Shown: positions 27,102 to 37,384, numbered from the stretch's first letter. The stretch: 64,000 nucleotides of DNA from Pontiellaceae bacterium B12219 (GCA_029432795.1 JARNMJ010000004.1:62001-126000); one strand, 5' to 3'. A program made the numbers and translations. The notes: generated from the sequence alone by a model not told the origin.

Positions 27102-29107
27102 TTGAGGCCTCGATTTATATGTCTGTGTTTACGAATGCGAAGTTTCAGGTGAATGCTGGTTCCGCCCGTGGGCGGCGTTTCAACGGTAACCTTGGCGCCG
27201 AGGAGCCGAGCCCTGCGCTTTAGCGATTTCGGGATTCCGTTTCCGCTGGGCTCGGCCAGGCCGCGCCCGTTATCGGAAATGGTCAGCTGGAGTTCCCTCG
27301 GACGGACTTTCAGTTCCGTGCTGAACCGGGTGGCACCGGAGTGGCGACTGATGTTGACGAGCGATTCTTTGTAGAAGAGGAAAAGGTCGACGCAGTTTCG
27401 GCGATTGAGCTGGTCGAGATATTCCTCGCCTTCGATGGAAAGTTTGTGGTCGAGCTTGGCCAGACTTCGCTGGGCAGCGCGCTGCATATCCGCAACGAGT
27501 CCTTTGTAAAGATCTTCCGAGTTGAGCATGTCAGTGCATGTGCGTACGGCGATGCCCGAACGTTCGGTTACCGCCCGGATGCGTTGATGGAAGGTGGCCA
27601 GTTCATCGGGGTCATCTTTGCAGTCTTCAGCGAGATCGCTCAGCAAGCCGATGGTGTGCAGGTTGGCTCCCAGCTCGTCGTGCAGGTCGGCGGCGATGCG
27701 CTGTTCGATCTGCCGGATTTTCCGCATTCTGAAAATGCGTTCGATGAGAACGGTCAGGATAATTCCGGTTGCCAGCAGGGCCGAAAGCCATCCCATTCGT
27801 TGCAGGATGGCTTTTTGGCGGTCGTAACACAGGTTGAGTGCGCGTGCTACAAGAGGACGTTCTGTTTCCAGGTCGTGGCGTCGGGCCAGTTGTTTCATCC
27901 AGTCGCGAATGGACAGAATGCTCCCGTACATATTACGACCGTCCGTGAGCAGGGATATGGGCCTGTTCGGATTTTCAGTGACATCGATTCCCGTTATGGT
28001 TTTTCCGAGCGCAACATTGACGCCTCCGGAATATAATTCGATTTCAGCAAAACCGAATCGGGGGGCTTCCGGGCCATAGAGCGGATCTTCGGCCGGGGCG
28101 TTTATGCTCAGGCGGAAAAAGCGATTCGTGGTTTCGGGAAAGGTCCACATCATGATCGGAGCCATGTCGTAGATGGATTGGAGGTGCAGGTTGATTACAG
28201 TTTCCGCATCCAGGAAATCCGCTTGCGAGGCGGCTTCGAGAAGCATTTTATGAGGAATGGCAAAGTCGCTCGGCAGAGACTGGGGTAGGACATCGCTCGG
28301 GTCGACCGCATGGAGGTGCAGGCGAGAGACGGGATGGGGTTTGCCCAGGTCGACGGTCAGTGAAGGGGAAATATTGGTGGTGAAGCGGCTGATGAACGCA
28401 ACGCTTCCAGCTTCCGAGGCGGCATCCATCAGATAGGGAACGGACCCGTCCACGAGGAAGCGTGTGTCCCATGCGAGCCCGTCGCGCCGGTTCGATCTGG
28501 CGCTAACCGATTGGTGTAACGCCACATTTTCATGTCCGCTAAGTGCCAGGATTTCGGATAATTGAAATACGTATTGTTCGTCGAAAGCCCGAAGCGAAAG
28601 CTGATCGGCCTCAATTCGGATCCACGAGGCTGAGAAACCGTCGCAGGGAATAAAAAACGGGGCCGTGCGGGGCAGGATGTGCGCTGCTTCGGAATATTCG
28701 GAAAGAACCGTCCCTTCCTGATCGCCATCGGTTCCGGCAATCAGACGGAAGGCTTTAGGAAAACCGTCTGCCTGAAATCCCGTTTTGGCATCGCGCCGGA
28801 TGACCGGAACGAGAATAACTTCATCCAGCGGGTATTCGGCTCCGAAATCGATTTGGATCCATTCTGAATCATATTCACTTTCATGGACGATGGAGCGGTA
28901 TCCGATTGCGCCGGTTCCGCTTCGCAGACTGTAGTCGGCCAGCGTCGTCAGCTCGCCGTCGATTTCCGTCAGTCGGTGCTTGAGCCAGGCGAGCGACTGG
29001 TTCTGTAAACCGGCGGAGGGGGCCGGCTCTGTGGCCGCACAAAGGGCTGCGGGCAGCAGGACGGCAATGAACGGCAGGAGCCGCGATCTGTTTTTATTTT
29101 TTTTCAT
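27098..29107 (-). CDS. Discoidin-domain sensor histidine kinase (second copy)
   Basis: About 669 aa from the ATG at 29107, which starts a clean signal peptide (MKKNKNRSRLLPFIAVLLPAALCA); a longer frame to 29194 would add 29 residues that look non-coding. The extracytoplasmic discoidin-like units match the first copy block by block (SLRSGTGAIGYRS, GFQADGFPKAFR, WIRIEADQLSLRAF, RFGFAEIELYSGGVNVALG). One membrane helix (MGWLSALLATGIILTVLIERI) is followed by HisKA_3 with ADLHDELGANLH and HATPase with NISRH and ISDNGRGL. It is divergent from 29308, with an 18-bp element between them. Confidence 0.92.
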   Translation of the reverse strand: MKKNKNRSRLLPFIAVLLPAALCAATEPAPSAGLQNQSLAWLKHRLTEIDGELTTLADYSLRSGTGAIGYRSIVHESEYDSEWIQIDFGAEYPLDEVILVPVIRRDAKTGFQADGFPKAFRLIAGTDGDQEGTVLSEYSEAAHILPRTAPFFIPCDGFSASWIRIEADQLSLRAFDEQYVFQLSEILALSGHENVALHQSVSARSNRRDGLAWDTRFLVDGSVPYLMDAASEAGSVAFISRFTTNISPSLTVDLGKPHPVSRLHLHAVDPSDVLPQSLPSDFAIPHKMLLEAASQADFLDAETVINLHLQSIYDMAPIMMWTFPETTNRFFRLSINAPAEDPLYGPEAPRFGFAEIELYSGGVNVALGKTITGIDVTENPNRPISLLTDGRNMYGSILSIRDWMKQLARRHDLETERPLVARALNLCYDRQKAILQRMGWLSALLATGIILTVLIERIFRMRKIRQIEQRIAADLHDELGANLHTIGLLSDLAEDCKDDPDELATFHQRIRAVTERSGIAVRTCTDMLNSEDLYKGLVADMQRAAQRSLAKLDHKLSIEGEEYLDQLNRRNCVDLFLFYKESLVNISRHSGATRFSTELKVRPRELQLTISDNGRGLAEPSGNGIPKSLKRRARLLGAKVTVETPPTGGTSIHLKLRIRKHRHINRGLK

Positions 29108-29192
29108 GGATATTCTATGCGCATGGGCGGTGAAATTTATGCCGTTGCGTATTCTGATGGTCGGACTGTATCGGTTATCAGGCATTAAGGTC

Positions 29193-29210
29193 ATCCCAAA
29201 AAATGAGGAT
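29193..29210 (+). promoter_or_regulatory. 18-bp palindromic element (copy 5)
   Basis: ATCCCaaaaaatgAGGAT followed by AGGCAGG; one mismatch between the arms. It lies 86 bp upstream of the sensor kinase (minus) and 98 bp upstream of 29308 (plus), mirroring the arrangement at 3812. GATACG follows about 19 bp downstream. Confidence 0.7.
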
Positions 29211-29307
29211 AGGCAGGGGCTAGGAAGAAGATACGCTGAAAGCAGAAATGGGAGAAGGCACGCATCTGATTACTTTCCTTCCTATTGGTACTAAAGAGGA
29301 TGAAACC

Positions 29308-32300
29308 ATGAAGATTTTACGAAATGCCGTAAGCATGATCCTGTTCGGAACAGGTGTCGCCGCAATCTGTGCGGTGGCGGATGTGATGAATGTGCAGATT
29401 CAAGCTGTTGCAAATACAAACTATGGAACCGACACGGTTGCGATCCTGTATTCACCGGTTCAGAGCTATGGACCGGCAACCTTTCGGGTCGCGATCAGGG
29501 TGGACCCCATGGCGGGAACGTCGATCACGAGCGGGTCTTCCGGTGAGTGGGGCATTAATTCAGGTGAAGCTAACAACGGATGGTGGCCCTCTTTTGATGG
29601 AAGTTTGACGCAGTCAGTGGACTCCGTTTCAAATATAGAGATTGTTGATTTCAATGCGAATGGAAGCGGTCTGACCGTCACAGATATTACAAATCGATCC
29701 TTCAAATCCGTCATGATCGTTAATGGGCAGCATGCCGCAGACAGAGTCAGGATTACAGCAGGCGGCGTGACGAACGACGCAGTCGGGATCAAAATGCTTA
29801 GCAGTCCCGCAACAAATGATCTTCAAACGCTTTCGGGGTCGGCTTCGGTAAGCAGTTTCACCATCGCGAACGGTACCACAGCCGCTAATAATCGATGGTC
29901 GGTCAGCGGTATTGAGGTAGAGTTAGACATATCCGGAGCCATAACCAACCCGGTGGTCACGCGCGCCGACTGGATGCGGGGGACATGGGGGCTCAGCTGG
30001 GCTCCCGAAGATATGTATAACGGTCGCAGTGAAACGCTGGTTGATGACTATGACGCGTTTCTCGATCAGATCAGCGGACTGAAAACAATCGACTATATTC
30101 AGCTGAACCTGGGGATGTCCTACATTTATTCCCCGGTGCATCTGGGGCCGCACGCGTTGCTGGAAAGTTTTTGGCAGGGCGACACGGACGAGGAAGGAAA
30201 GCCCATTAACCTGGTGGTGCCCCGCGCTTCGTCCGGAATTGATCCGCTCGGCGAGTGGGCGTTGGCAACGAAAGCGGCCGGTCTGAAGGTTCAAGTGTAT
30301 GTAAATAGCTCCCAGATGCTGCAGCGGGGCGACATTCCCAATCCAGCCGTCATTCCGAATATTACGGAGCGTTGGAAAACCTGGTGCGACACCAATACAG
30401 CCGCGCAGGCGTTTATTGCGAGTCAGCCCTATCACACCAATGGCATCGATGAAAACCGCCCCTATATGTTCTGCTATGCGGAGTTCATCCTGAAGGACTA
30501 TTCCCTGCGCTATGGGGAGCTGATTGATTCATACATTTTTGATTCGGGCAGTTTTATGAGTTCCAACGGCGATAATGCAACGAATGGCGTGGCGGAGGAT
30601 CAGCGGATTTATCAGGCGTTTGCGGATGCCGCGCGCGCGGGTAATCCCAATGCAACGGTTTCGTTTAACAACGGCCCCGAGCGGGATACAGAAGAGCTGA
30701 ATCCGTTTTCGGAAGCGGTGCACGCCGAAGACTATATGTTTGGTCATCCCTACAACGGCGGGAATAATATAGGAAGCCATACCATCGGGAATCCGCCGCT
30801 TTACGACCGAAATTATGCGCACATTCAAAAAATGACCGAAACCGGCGGCAATGTGCATGCGGGCGAACTGACGCACGATTGGACGTGGGATGACCGTATT
30901 GTGGGCCATTTTTATCCGCCGATGAGTACCACCGCCTGGAATGCGGGCAGCACGCCGGCGCTGACCGATGAAGAGTTCCTGCTCTGGAATCTGGAAGCGA
31001 TGCAGGCCGGCGGTGCGATCTCCTGGGGCGCTCCGCTGAACTGGCCGAATGGAAGCGGTGCGAATCTGCTGATCAATGATTGGGGGATTACGCAGCTGAT
31101 GCTGATGGATGCGCATTTAAGCACCAACGAAGAGCCCGGAGCTCCGCAATGGGTGCGGCAGCATACCCCGCTGCCGGAGGCGGCCATCGGGCAGGCGTAT
31201 TACCGTGTGCTGACCGAAGGCGTCGATTTCTGGGATCCCGAAGGCAATGCCATAACCAACGTGGCATTTACTTCCGTTGCAGATGGAGTGCCGTCCTGGC
31301 TGACGTTGGAGAAAGAGCCGGGAAATCCAGAAAGCTGGCGGTTGGTCGGCATTCCGGTAGAGACCGCCGCCACAAATTATACCTTCAGGCTGCGGGTTGA
31401 AGATTCGTCCGGTGGCACGGATCGGTGGGTTCAACTGGCGGTAAACGATGCGCTTCCATTCCCGGCGGGGCCAGCAGGGTTCCCCGTCTGGGCCGCAGAT
31501 CCGTTGGTCATTCCGGATGCAGCGGTTAATGAAGCCTACACGAATACATTGATCCAGGGGTTGAATTTCCAGGATCTGGAAGAAAGCAATCTGGTTGTAT
31601 CCAAAACAGGCGGAGCCGCCTGGCTTTCGCTGACCGAAACTGTTCCGGGATGGTGGCAGTTGACGGGGGTTCCTGCGCCGACGGATGCCGGAGTGAATTC
31701 GGTGGTGTTGAGCGTGAGTGACGGAACGCATGCAACAGCGTGCACGCTCGTATTAACCGTTGAACCGGCGGTTGCCCATGCATCGGTTCTGGCTTCCGCC
31801 AATACCGATTACGGAACCAATGCCGTCGCCACTATGGTTTCCGAAGTTCAAACGGCTTACGACGGACTGGCTGCATTTCAGTTTTCCGTCGACGTGCTTC
31901 CTGGGACTGGAACCGCCATCCGGAGCGGCGATGGCGGCGGGGCGACGACCTCCCGCAGCTGGGGGATCGAATCTTCCGGCGAGACGAGTAATGCGCGATA
32001 CATTTTCAATGGGGATGCCGGGGAATTTGTAGAACACATCGGAAATATACAGATCATCAATTTTAATGATGGCGGCGGCAGTCTGTCCGTTGGCGATATT
32101 CGGGATGTATCCTTCTCATCCATAACGATTGCCGATGCCCAATCCGGCGGCAAGGATTCGCTGTATGTCACAGTAGGTTCGGTCACCAATGATCTGGGTG
32201 ATCTGGGCAGCAATGATCAGTCGATCAACCTTGAGACGTTATCGAATATTGTTGCTCCGGTAACCGAATTTTCACTTGGAACCAGCACAACCAATGCATT

Positions 32301-32754
32301 GAATAAATGGTCGGTCAACAGCATCGAAGTGAAGTATTCCATTGTGGGGCCGGAGACCTATTCAACCTGGGCATACGATTACGGGCTGGACAGGGCTGAT
32401 GGAGCTCCCTTGGCTGATAGCAGCGATCTCGATGGTTACGCCAATCTGGCGGAATTTGCGCTCGGCATGGACCCGACGCAACCGGATGCCGGTTCCAAGG
32501 ATTGGAACAGGATGGAGTCCGACGGCGGAACGAACTATTTTAATTACGTCCATAACCGCCGGACGGATTATGCGCAGCAGGGTTTGTCTTATCTGCTGAT
32601 CGATACCACGAATTTAGTGGAGTCGGTTGCCAACACAAATGCACCGGTTCAGGTGTTTGTCGGTCCATCCGTTGATGGATACGAGCCGGTCACGAATCGT
32701 TATGTAACCGATGAATCGGCGCAATTTATTCAATTAAATATTCAACAGGAATAA
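29308..32754 (+). CDS. Giant secreted mosaic protein, putative glycoside hydrolase
   Basis: About 1148 aa; the ATG at 29308 follows AAAGAGGA and gives a good signal peptide. Residues about 25-215 are a module with FNANGSGL and NNRWSVSGIEV, repeated near 820-1010. Residues about 215-600 look like a barrel-type enzyme: RGTWGLSWAPEDMYNG, TIDYIQLNLGMSYIYSP, GLKVQVYVNSSQM, ELIDSYIFDSGSFM, and SEAVHAEDYMFGHP, with Asp/Glu candidates in YIFDSG and HAED. I cannot name its family. Two putative-Ig (cadherin-like) repeats follow at about 625-815, then a DLDGYANLAEFALGMDPT linker and a divergent shared C-terminal domain. Glycan hydrolysis is inferred from architecture and context. Confidence 0.85.
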   Translation: MKILRNAVSMILFGTGVAAICAVADVMNVQIQAVANTNYGTDTVAILYSPVQSYGPATFRVAIRVDPMAGTSITSGSSGEWGINSGEANNGWWPSFDGSLTQSVDSVSNIEIVDFNANGSGLTVTDITNRSFKSVMIVNGQHAADRVRITAGGVTNDAVGIKMLSSPATNDLQTLSGSASVSSFTIANGTTAANNRWSVSGIEVELDISGAITNPVVTRADWMRGTWGLSWAPEDMYNGRSETLVDDYDAFLDQISGLKTIDYIQLNLGMSYIYSPVHLGPHALLESFWQGDTDEEGKPINLVVPRASSGIDPLGEWALATKAAGLKVQVYVNSSQMLQRGDIPNPAVIPNITERWKTWCDTNTAAQAFIASQPYHTNGIDENRPYMFCYAEFILKDYSLRYGELIDSYIFDSGSFMSSNGDNATNGVAEDQRIYQAFADAARAGNPNATVSFNNGPERDTEELNPFSEAVHAEDYMFGHPYNGGNNIGSHTIGNPPLYDRNYAHIQKMTETGGNVHAGELTHDWTWDDRIVGHFYPPMSTTAWNAGSTPALTDEEFLLWNLEAMQAGGAISWGAPLNWPNGSGANLLINDWGITQLMLMDAHLSTNEEPGAPQWVRQHTPLPEAAIGQAYYRVLTEGVDFWDPEGNAITNVAFTSVADGVPSWLTLEKEPGNPESWRLVGIPVETAATNYTFRLRVEDSSGGTDRWVQLAVNDALPFPAGPAGFPVWAADPLVIPDAAVNEAYTNTLIQGLNFQDLEESNLVVSKTGGAAWLSLTETVPGWWQLTGVPAPTDAGVNSVVLSVSDGTHATACTLVLTVEPAVAHASVLASANTDYGTNAVATMVSEVQTAYDGLAAFQFSVDVLPGTGTAIRSGDGGGATTSRSWGIESSGETSNARYIFNGDAGEFVEHIGNIQIINFNDGGGSLSVGDIRDVSFSSITIADAQSGGKDSLYVTVGSVTNDLGDLGSNDQSINLETLSNIVAPVTEFSLGTSTTNALNKWSVNSIEVKYSIVGPETYSTWAYDYGLDRADGAPLADSSDLDGYANLAEFALGMDPTQPDAGSKDWNRMESDGGTNYFNYVHNRRTDYAQQGLSYLLIDTTNLVESVANTNAPVQVFVGPSVDGYEPVTNRYVTDESAQFIQLNIQQE

Positions 32755-32787
32755 AAGCTACTTCGCAGCTGATCAGGAGAGGAAGTT

Positions 32788-35775
32788 ATGACACAAAGTG
32801 CACTCATTTTAGTGGCGGCAGGTTTGCTGTTGCCCGGGCTTGCGAACGCGACAACATACACATGGACTGGCGGGGGTACGAAAACCTGGATCTCCCAGGC
32901 GGACAACTGGAATGTTGCTCCTGCCTTTGATAATTTCTCTGATTTGATTTTCACCGTTACAGAGGGCAAGGAGCCGGGGAATACCTATAATGATATAACC
33001 GCCAGGAGCATTACGTTTGACGAGACGATTGATGCAACGTATGGACTTAATATCTGGCGCAGTAATAATCATACTCCGAGTCTTACGTTGGCTTCCAGTA
33101 CGGGCACTTCAAGCATTACCGTTCATTCCAACGCAACGGGTGCTATTGAAATTTCAGCAGGTACGCCGGATTCAACCGGGGTTCAGAATGATATCGTTCT
33201 TAATAATGCATTGGACGTTGTGCATGATGGAAGCAGCACGCTGAGCTTAACGGCGCGGATCACGGGGGCGCAGGCCATCACTAAATCGGGATCGGGTGAA
33301 CTGATTATTGGCAGCCCGAATAATACCTATTCGGGAAATATTACCGTCAACGAGGGAACCTTCACGCTGTCGGACAGCGGTCGGCTTATTTTTGATATTA
33401 ATGCGGGATCTAATAATAAGATTACCGGATCAGGAACGGTTAATATTGACGGTGTTTTTTCCTTCGACCTGGCGGGAGCTACTTCAGTTGTGGATGATGC
33501 GTGGCTGATCGTCGATGTGGCAGCACTTAACGAAACCTTTGGAATAACCTTTTCGGTTGTGAATTTTACAGACATTGGAGACGACACCTGGGTGAAGGCG
33601 ATTTCCGGGACGTCATATTATTATGCGTTTTATGAAGCGAACGGGATGTTAAAAGTGATTGATGGATTGCCCGTTCCGGACAGTCCGGACATTCCGACCA
33701 ACTTTAACGCACGTGCGGGCACAGAGCTGATTACGGTAAGCTGGGACGAAAATTTCCAGGGCGGTTTTTCTCATTTTATTCTCAGTCGTTCTGAAGCCAT
33801 GGGTGGACCCTATTCCGCCATTACAACAAATGCAGTGAACAGTTATGTGGACACGAATGTAAACAGCAGCACGACCTACTATTATGTCGTACAGGCGGAA
33901 AATACCGCCGAAGAAGTTTCAGGAATCTCCAGCGAAGTTTCAGCCCGGCCACTGCCGGTCATTGATCTTGCGGGCGATTCCGACGGGGACGGATCGCGCG
34001 ATACCCTGGAGTTGATGCTGGGAACAGATCCGTACGATTCCGACAGTGTGTTCGGGGTCGCGGTTGATTTAACCGGCACCAATGCCACGCTGACCTGGTC
34101 CTCGGTGGTTGATGTAACCTACAACGTTCAGTATGCTTCACAACTGAGTTCCAATGATTGGATAACGGTTGCCGGTCCGTTCGACGGAACGGGCGATGAG
34201 ATGAATTATGTGGATGGGGACCGTGCCGGCGGTACGAACGGATTTTACCGGGTCGTCGCCTCGCTTCCTCCGCCCAATCTGGTATTCATCATGTCCGACG
34301 ACCATGTTGGAATGGCGATGGGCAATATGAACCATCCCGACCATCCGGAAATTCTGACACCCAACATGGATCTGCTGGCATCTCGGGGCGTTCGTTTCGA
34401 CCGCGCCTATGCGAATACGTCCATCTGCCGACCGTCCCGCGCAACGACAATTTCCGGGTTGTATGAATATAAACACGTGACTAATTTCACGAGCGACTCA
34501 CCGAACAGTTTTGCGACATCCCTTTGGAACGAGTCCTACCCGCTGTTGTTGAAAAACAGCGGTTACCGTATTGGATTTGCCGGGAAGTTGGGCTTTGGTA
34601 TGGAGCTCAGTGAACCCGTATATTCCGCGCAGTTCGATAAATGGGGCGGCTTCGACGGCGATGAGCAGGGGAGTTATGTCACGTCCGAAAATTCCGCGCT
34701 CAGTTCGTATGCCGCTGAATATCCGCATGTCAGCAGGGCGTTAGGTGCTTTCGGGCAGGATTTTATCGAGGAATCGGTGACGGCCGGCGAACCGTTCTGT
34801 CTGACGCTGTTTCCCAAAGCGCCGCATCTTCCGAATGACAATATCGATCCGCTCGATCAGCATAAATATGATCACGTAACGTCTTTTGTTCGCCCGACCA
34901 CCTGGGACTATGGCACCTATGCGCCGGAAATGCCGAATCAGCCGAAACTGGCCCGGGCGCATCAGCGACGCTATACAAGCGATGCGGAGTATCAGGGTTT
35001 TGCGTTGGGGTACTATCGGTTGGTTTCCGGCCTGGATGCGGCCATTGGTATGGTTCTCCAATCATTGGAAGAACGGGGCCTTGCTCATAATACGGTGGTC
35101 ATCTATACCTCGGACAATGGCTATTTCCTTGGAGCGCACGGCGGTCTTCACGATAAAGTGCTTCCACATGAAGAAGGCTCCAGAATTCCGTTGATTATCT
35201 ATGACCCGCGCGCGCCGCTAGACTCCGTAGGGCAGACCTCCGATGCCATTGTCGGCAGCATTGATTTTGCGCCGACGCTGCTGGCCTATGCCGGCACAGC
35301 GATTCCGTCCAATATGGACGGAGTACCTCTGCAACCCCTTGTTAAGTCCCCGGGGTCCCGCGTTCGTGATGCCATGCTGCTGATTCAGAACTGGGCGGCC
35401 GCGAATGATGATTTGAGCCGGGGGCTTTCTGTGGTTACCGATCGGTATAAATACACCTACTGGCCCTATGGAGATACCAATATGGTCCCGTCCGAAGAGG
35501 TCTATGACATTCCGGTCGATCCGTTCGAGACGAATAATGTGGCCGCTGTCGTGGATGGAACAACCCTGGATTTGCTCAGGGCCTATCACGATGGGTATGT
35601 GCTGGAATGGAGAGCTAACGTTCCTTCCGGCGTTTCCGGATTCGAACGCATGGGTGATATTTTTGACCGCGCCATTCCCTATACGGAAAAGGCGTTTCAG
35701 GGGCTGCCGGAGAGCGATACCGTTTACCGGGCTAATTATCAGGATGTGGTCGGCGCGGCATATCCCGAGGAATAG
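32788..35775 (+). CDS. Cassette protein fused to a C-terminal sulfatase (CRPSR)
   Basis: 995 aa. Signal peptide about 1-22; autotransporter-like module (TTYTWTGGGTKTWISQADNW...NTYSGNITVNEGTF) to about 290; fibronectin type III at about 295-385; Ca-binding DSDGDGSRDTLELMLGTDP at about 392-412; then the domain that is C-terminal in neighbouring proteins (VTYNVQYASQLSSNDW...FYRVVAS) ending near 490. A complete sulfatase follows directly: MSDDH, formylglycine site C547-R-P-S-R, GKLGF, and YTSDNGYFLGAHGG. The sulfatase part most resembles the protein at 50041. The internal position of the usual C-terminal domain suggests a gene fusion. GGAGAGGAAG precedes the ATG, 33 bp after 29308-32754. Confidence 0.9.
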   Translation: MTQSALILVAAGLLLPGLANATTYTWTGGGTKTWISQADNWNVAPAFDNFSDLIFTVTEGKEPGNTYNDITARSITFDETIDATYGLNIWRSNNHTPSLTLASSTGTSSITVHSNATGAIEISAGTPDSTGVQNDIVLNNALDVVHDGSSTLSLTARITGAQAITKSGSGELIIGSPNNTYSGNITVNEGTFTLSDSGRLIFDINAGSNNKITGSGTVNIDGVFSFDLAGATSVVDDAWLIVDVAALNETFGITFSVVNFTDIGDDTWVKAISGTSYYYAFYEANGMLKVIDGLPVPDSPDIPTNFNARAGTELITVSWDENFQGGFSHFILSRSEAMGGPYSAITTNAVNSYVDTNVNSSTTYYYVVQAENTAEEVSGISSEVSARPLPVIDLAGDSDGDGSRDTLELMLGTDPYDSDSVFGVAVDLTGTNATLTWSSVVDVTYNVQYASQLSSNDWITVAGPFDGTGDEMNYVDGDRAGGTNGFYRVVASLPPPNLVFIMSDDHVGMAMGNMNHPDHPEILTPNMDLLASRGVRFDRAYANTSICRPSRATTISGLYEYKHVTNFTSDSPNSFATSLWNESYPLLLKNSGYRIGFAGKLGFGMELSEPVYSAQFDKWGGFDGDEQGSYVTSENSALSSYAAEYPHVSRALGAFGQDFIEESVTAGEPFCLTLFPKAPHLPNDNIDPLDQHKYDHVTSFVRPTTWDYGTYAPEMPNQPKLARAHQRRYTSDAEYQGFALGYYRLVSGLDAAIGMVLQSLEERGLAHNTVVIYTSDNGYFLGAHGGLHDKVLPHEEGSRIPLIIYDPRAPLDSVGQTSDAIVGSIDFAPTLLAYAGTAIPSNMDGVPLQPLVKSPGSRVRDAMLLIQNWAAANDDLSRGLSVVTDRYKYTYWPYGDTNMVPSEEVYDIPVDPFETNNVAAVVDGTTLDLLRAYHDGYVLEWRANVPSGVSGFERMGDIFDRAIPYTEKAFQGLPESDTVYRANYQDVVGAAYPEE

Positions 35776-35923
35776 CTCAGATTAAAATATATTCACGCCG
35801 GAAGAGATCTTTAGTTTTAACCATGGAAAACTCTGAATATACGGACCTTTTCCGTCGGTTTATTCCGAGTATTCCATGTATTCCGTGGTTTTACCGTGCA
35901 AGGTGTAGAATCCATTTTCCTGC
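35776..35923. repeat. Intergenic repeat-like sequence
   Basis: No gene. The segment 35819-35893 starts aaccatggaa and ends ttccgtggtt (near-inverted ends) and is built from short variants of tattccgtgg/tattccgag. It looks like a dispersed non-coding repeat; I see no second full copy in this window. Confidence 0.35.
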
Positions 35924-35941
35924 ATCCCAATTAATGGGGAT
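35924..35941 (+). promoter_or_regulatory. 18-bp palindromic element (copy 6)
   Basis: ATCCCaattaatgGGGAT, perfect 5-bp arms and 8-bp AT-rich centre, followed by AGTCGG, 55 bp upstream of the sulfatase start at 35996. Confidence 0.75.
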
Positions 35942-35995
35942 AGTCGGATGCTCGTGATCTCGGGTAGGTTACGTTTTTCATAACGAGAGAAGGAC

Positions 35996-37351
35996 ATGAT
36001 GAATATTAAACAGATTATATGGGCGGGCATAATACTCGCAATCGGATCCGTAGCATGGGGTGCGGATCAGCCGAATATCATTTTTATCTTTGCGGATGAC
36101 TGGGGCTACGGCGATATGGGTAAACACGGAAGCACCTTCTGCGAAACGCCGAATCTGGATCGGATGGCGGAAGAGGGGATCGACTTTGCGAATTTTACCG
36201 TGAACAGTCCCGTCTGTTCGCCCAGCCGGGTGGCGGTCATGACCGGGCAGTTTCCCGCGCGGCAATGCATACATCAGCATTTTCAAGGGATTAAAGCCCA
36301 TATCAAACGCGGGATGCCTGACTGGCTCGATCCGCAGGCACCCATGCTTCCGCGCATGTTGCAGGAAGCCGGCTATACCACCGGGCACTTCGGGAAATGG
36401 CATCTCGGCAGTTCAGGGGATTCGCCGAGCGAAGACCAATACGGCTACGACCGTTTCGCAACCTTCAACGGATCGGGGCAACATGAAATTCCTAAGGGTG
36501 GATCCATTGGGGTGGATCGTGCGGAAGCATTTATCCGCGAATTTAAGGATCAGCCGTTTTTCATCAACCTGTGGCTGCATGAAGCGCATACGCCCCATTT
36601 GCCGCAGGAGCGGTTTATGAAAAAGTTCAAGGATCTCAGCGAAGCCGAACAGGTATATGCATCGATCATCGCCGAAGGTGACGAGGCGGTCGGGCGCATT
36701 CTCGCTTTGTTGAAGGAACTGGGACTTGATGAAAAAACGCTTGTCGTCTTTTCCACGGATAATGGACCGGAACACTCGACAGACGACAAAGGACACAAAG
36801 GGCAGGGCTTGGGCAAATTTTATTCGGTGGGGGAAACGGGCGGCTTGAAGGGTGAAAAACGATCGCTGTTTTCCGGCGGTATCCGCGTGCCCTTTGTGGT
36901 GCGTTGGCCCGGTGTGGTTCCGCAGGGACGGACCGATACCACTTCAGTGATCACCGCTGTTGATCTGTTGCCGACCTTTTTGGACGCGGCTGGTATTGCT
37001 TTGCCGGAGGGGTATGCGCCGGATGGTCAAAGTGCTTTTTCCGCCTTCAAGGGAGAAGCGTTTACGAGAAACAAACCGATCTTCTGGGAGTGGCGGGGCG
37101 GGGATAATCACGAATATACCTGGCCTTCGCTTGGGGTTCGCGACGGCAGATGGAAGCTGCTGGTTAATCCGGAAACGCAGAAGGTGGAGCTGTACGATTT
37201 GGAAAACGACTGGGCCGAAAAAAACGATGTGGCGGCTGACCATCCCGAAGTGGTGCAAAAACTGTCCGAACAGCTTCGGGTGTGGAAGCAGAGCCTGCCG
37301 ACCGAACCGCCGGCAAGCAGCCTTTCCAAGGCTCGGAATAAAAAGAAGTAG
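35996..37351 (+). CDS. Sulfatase (CSPSR)
   Basis: 451 aa. Signal peptide about 1-22 (two adjacent ATGs at 35996 and 35999 after GAGAAGGA). S1 sulfatase with FADDWGYGD metal site (32-40), formylglycine site C74-S-P-S-R in SPVCSPSRVAVMTGQF, GKWHLG, HEAHTPH, and STDNGPE. It is compact, with no accessory domains, and ends in a Lys-rich tail (KARNKKK). The WGYGD signature and size resemble arylsulfatase/N-acetylgalactosamine-sulfatase subfamilies, but substrate cannot be assigned from sequence. It sits alone between an 18-bp element and a terminator, so it is a single-gene unit. Confidence 0.95.
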   Translation: MMNIKQIIWAGIILAIGSVAWGADQPNIIFIFADDWGYGDMGKHGSTFCETPNLDRMAEEGIDFANFTVNSPVCSPSRVAVMTGQFPARQCIHQHFQGIKAHIKRGMPDWLDPQAPMLPRMLQEAGYTTGHFGKWHLGSSGDSPSEDQYGYDRFATFNGSGQHEIPKGGSIGVDRAEAFIREFKDQPFFINLWLHEAHTPHLPQERFMKKFKDLSEAEQVYASIIAEGDEAVGRILALLKELGLDEKTLVVFSTDNGPEHSTDDKGHKGQGLGKFYSVGETGGLKGEKRSLFSGGIRVPFVVRWPGVVPQGRTDTTSVITAVDLLPTFLDAAGIALPEGYAPDGQSAFSAFKGEAFTRNKPIFWEWRGGDNHEYTWPSLGVRDGRWKLLVNPETQKVELYDLENDWAEKNDVAADHPEVVQKLSEQLRVWKQSLPTEPPASSLSKARNKKK

Positions 37352-37384
37352 AAACCGGGAAGGTGGTCTGCTCCCCTCCCCATT

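Noticed and set aside
6905-29307. Upstream TTG/GTG/ATG extensions of genes at 6926, 17532, 22495 and 29308
   Set aside because: The extensions place extra residues before a good signal peptide and run through the Shine-Dalgarno sequence of the internal ATG.
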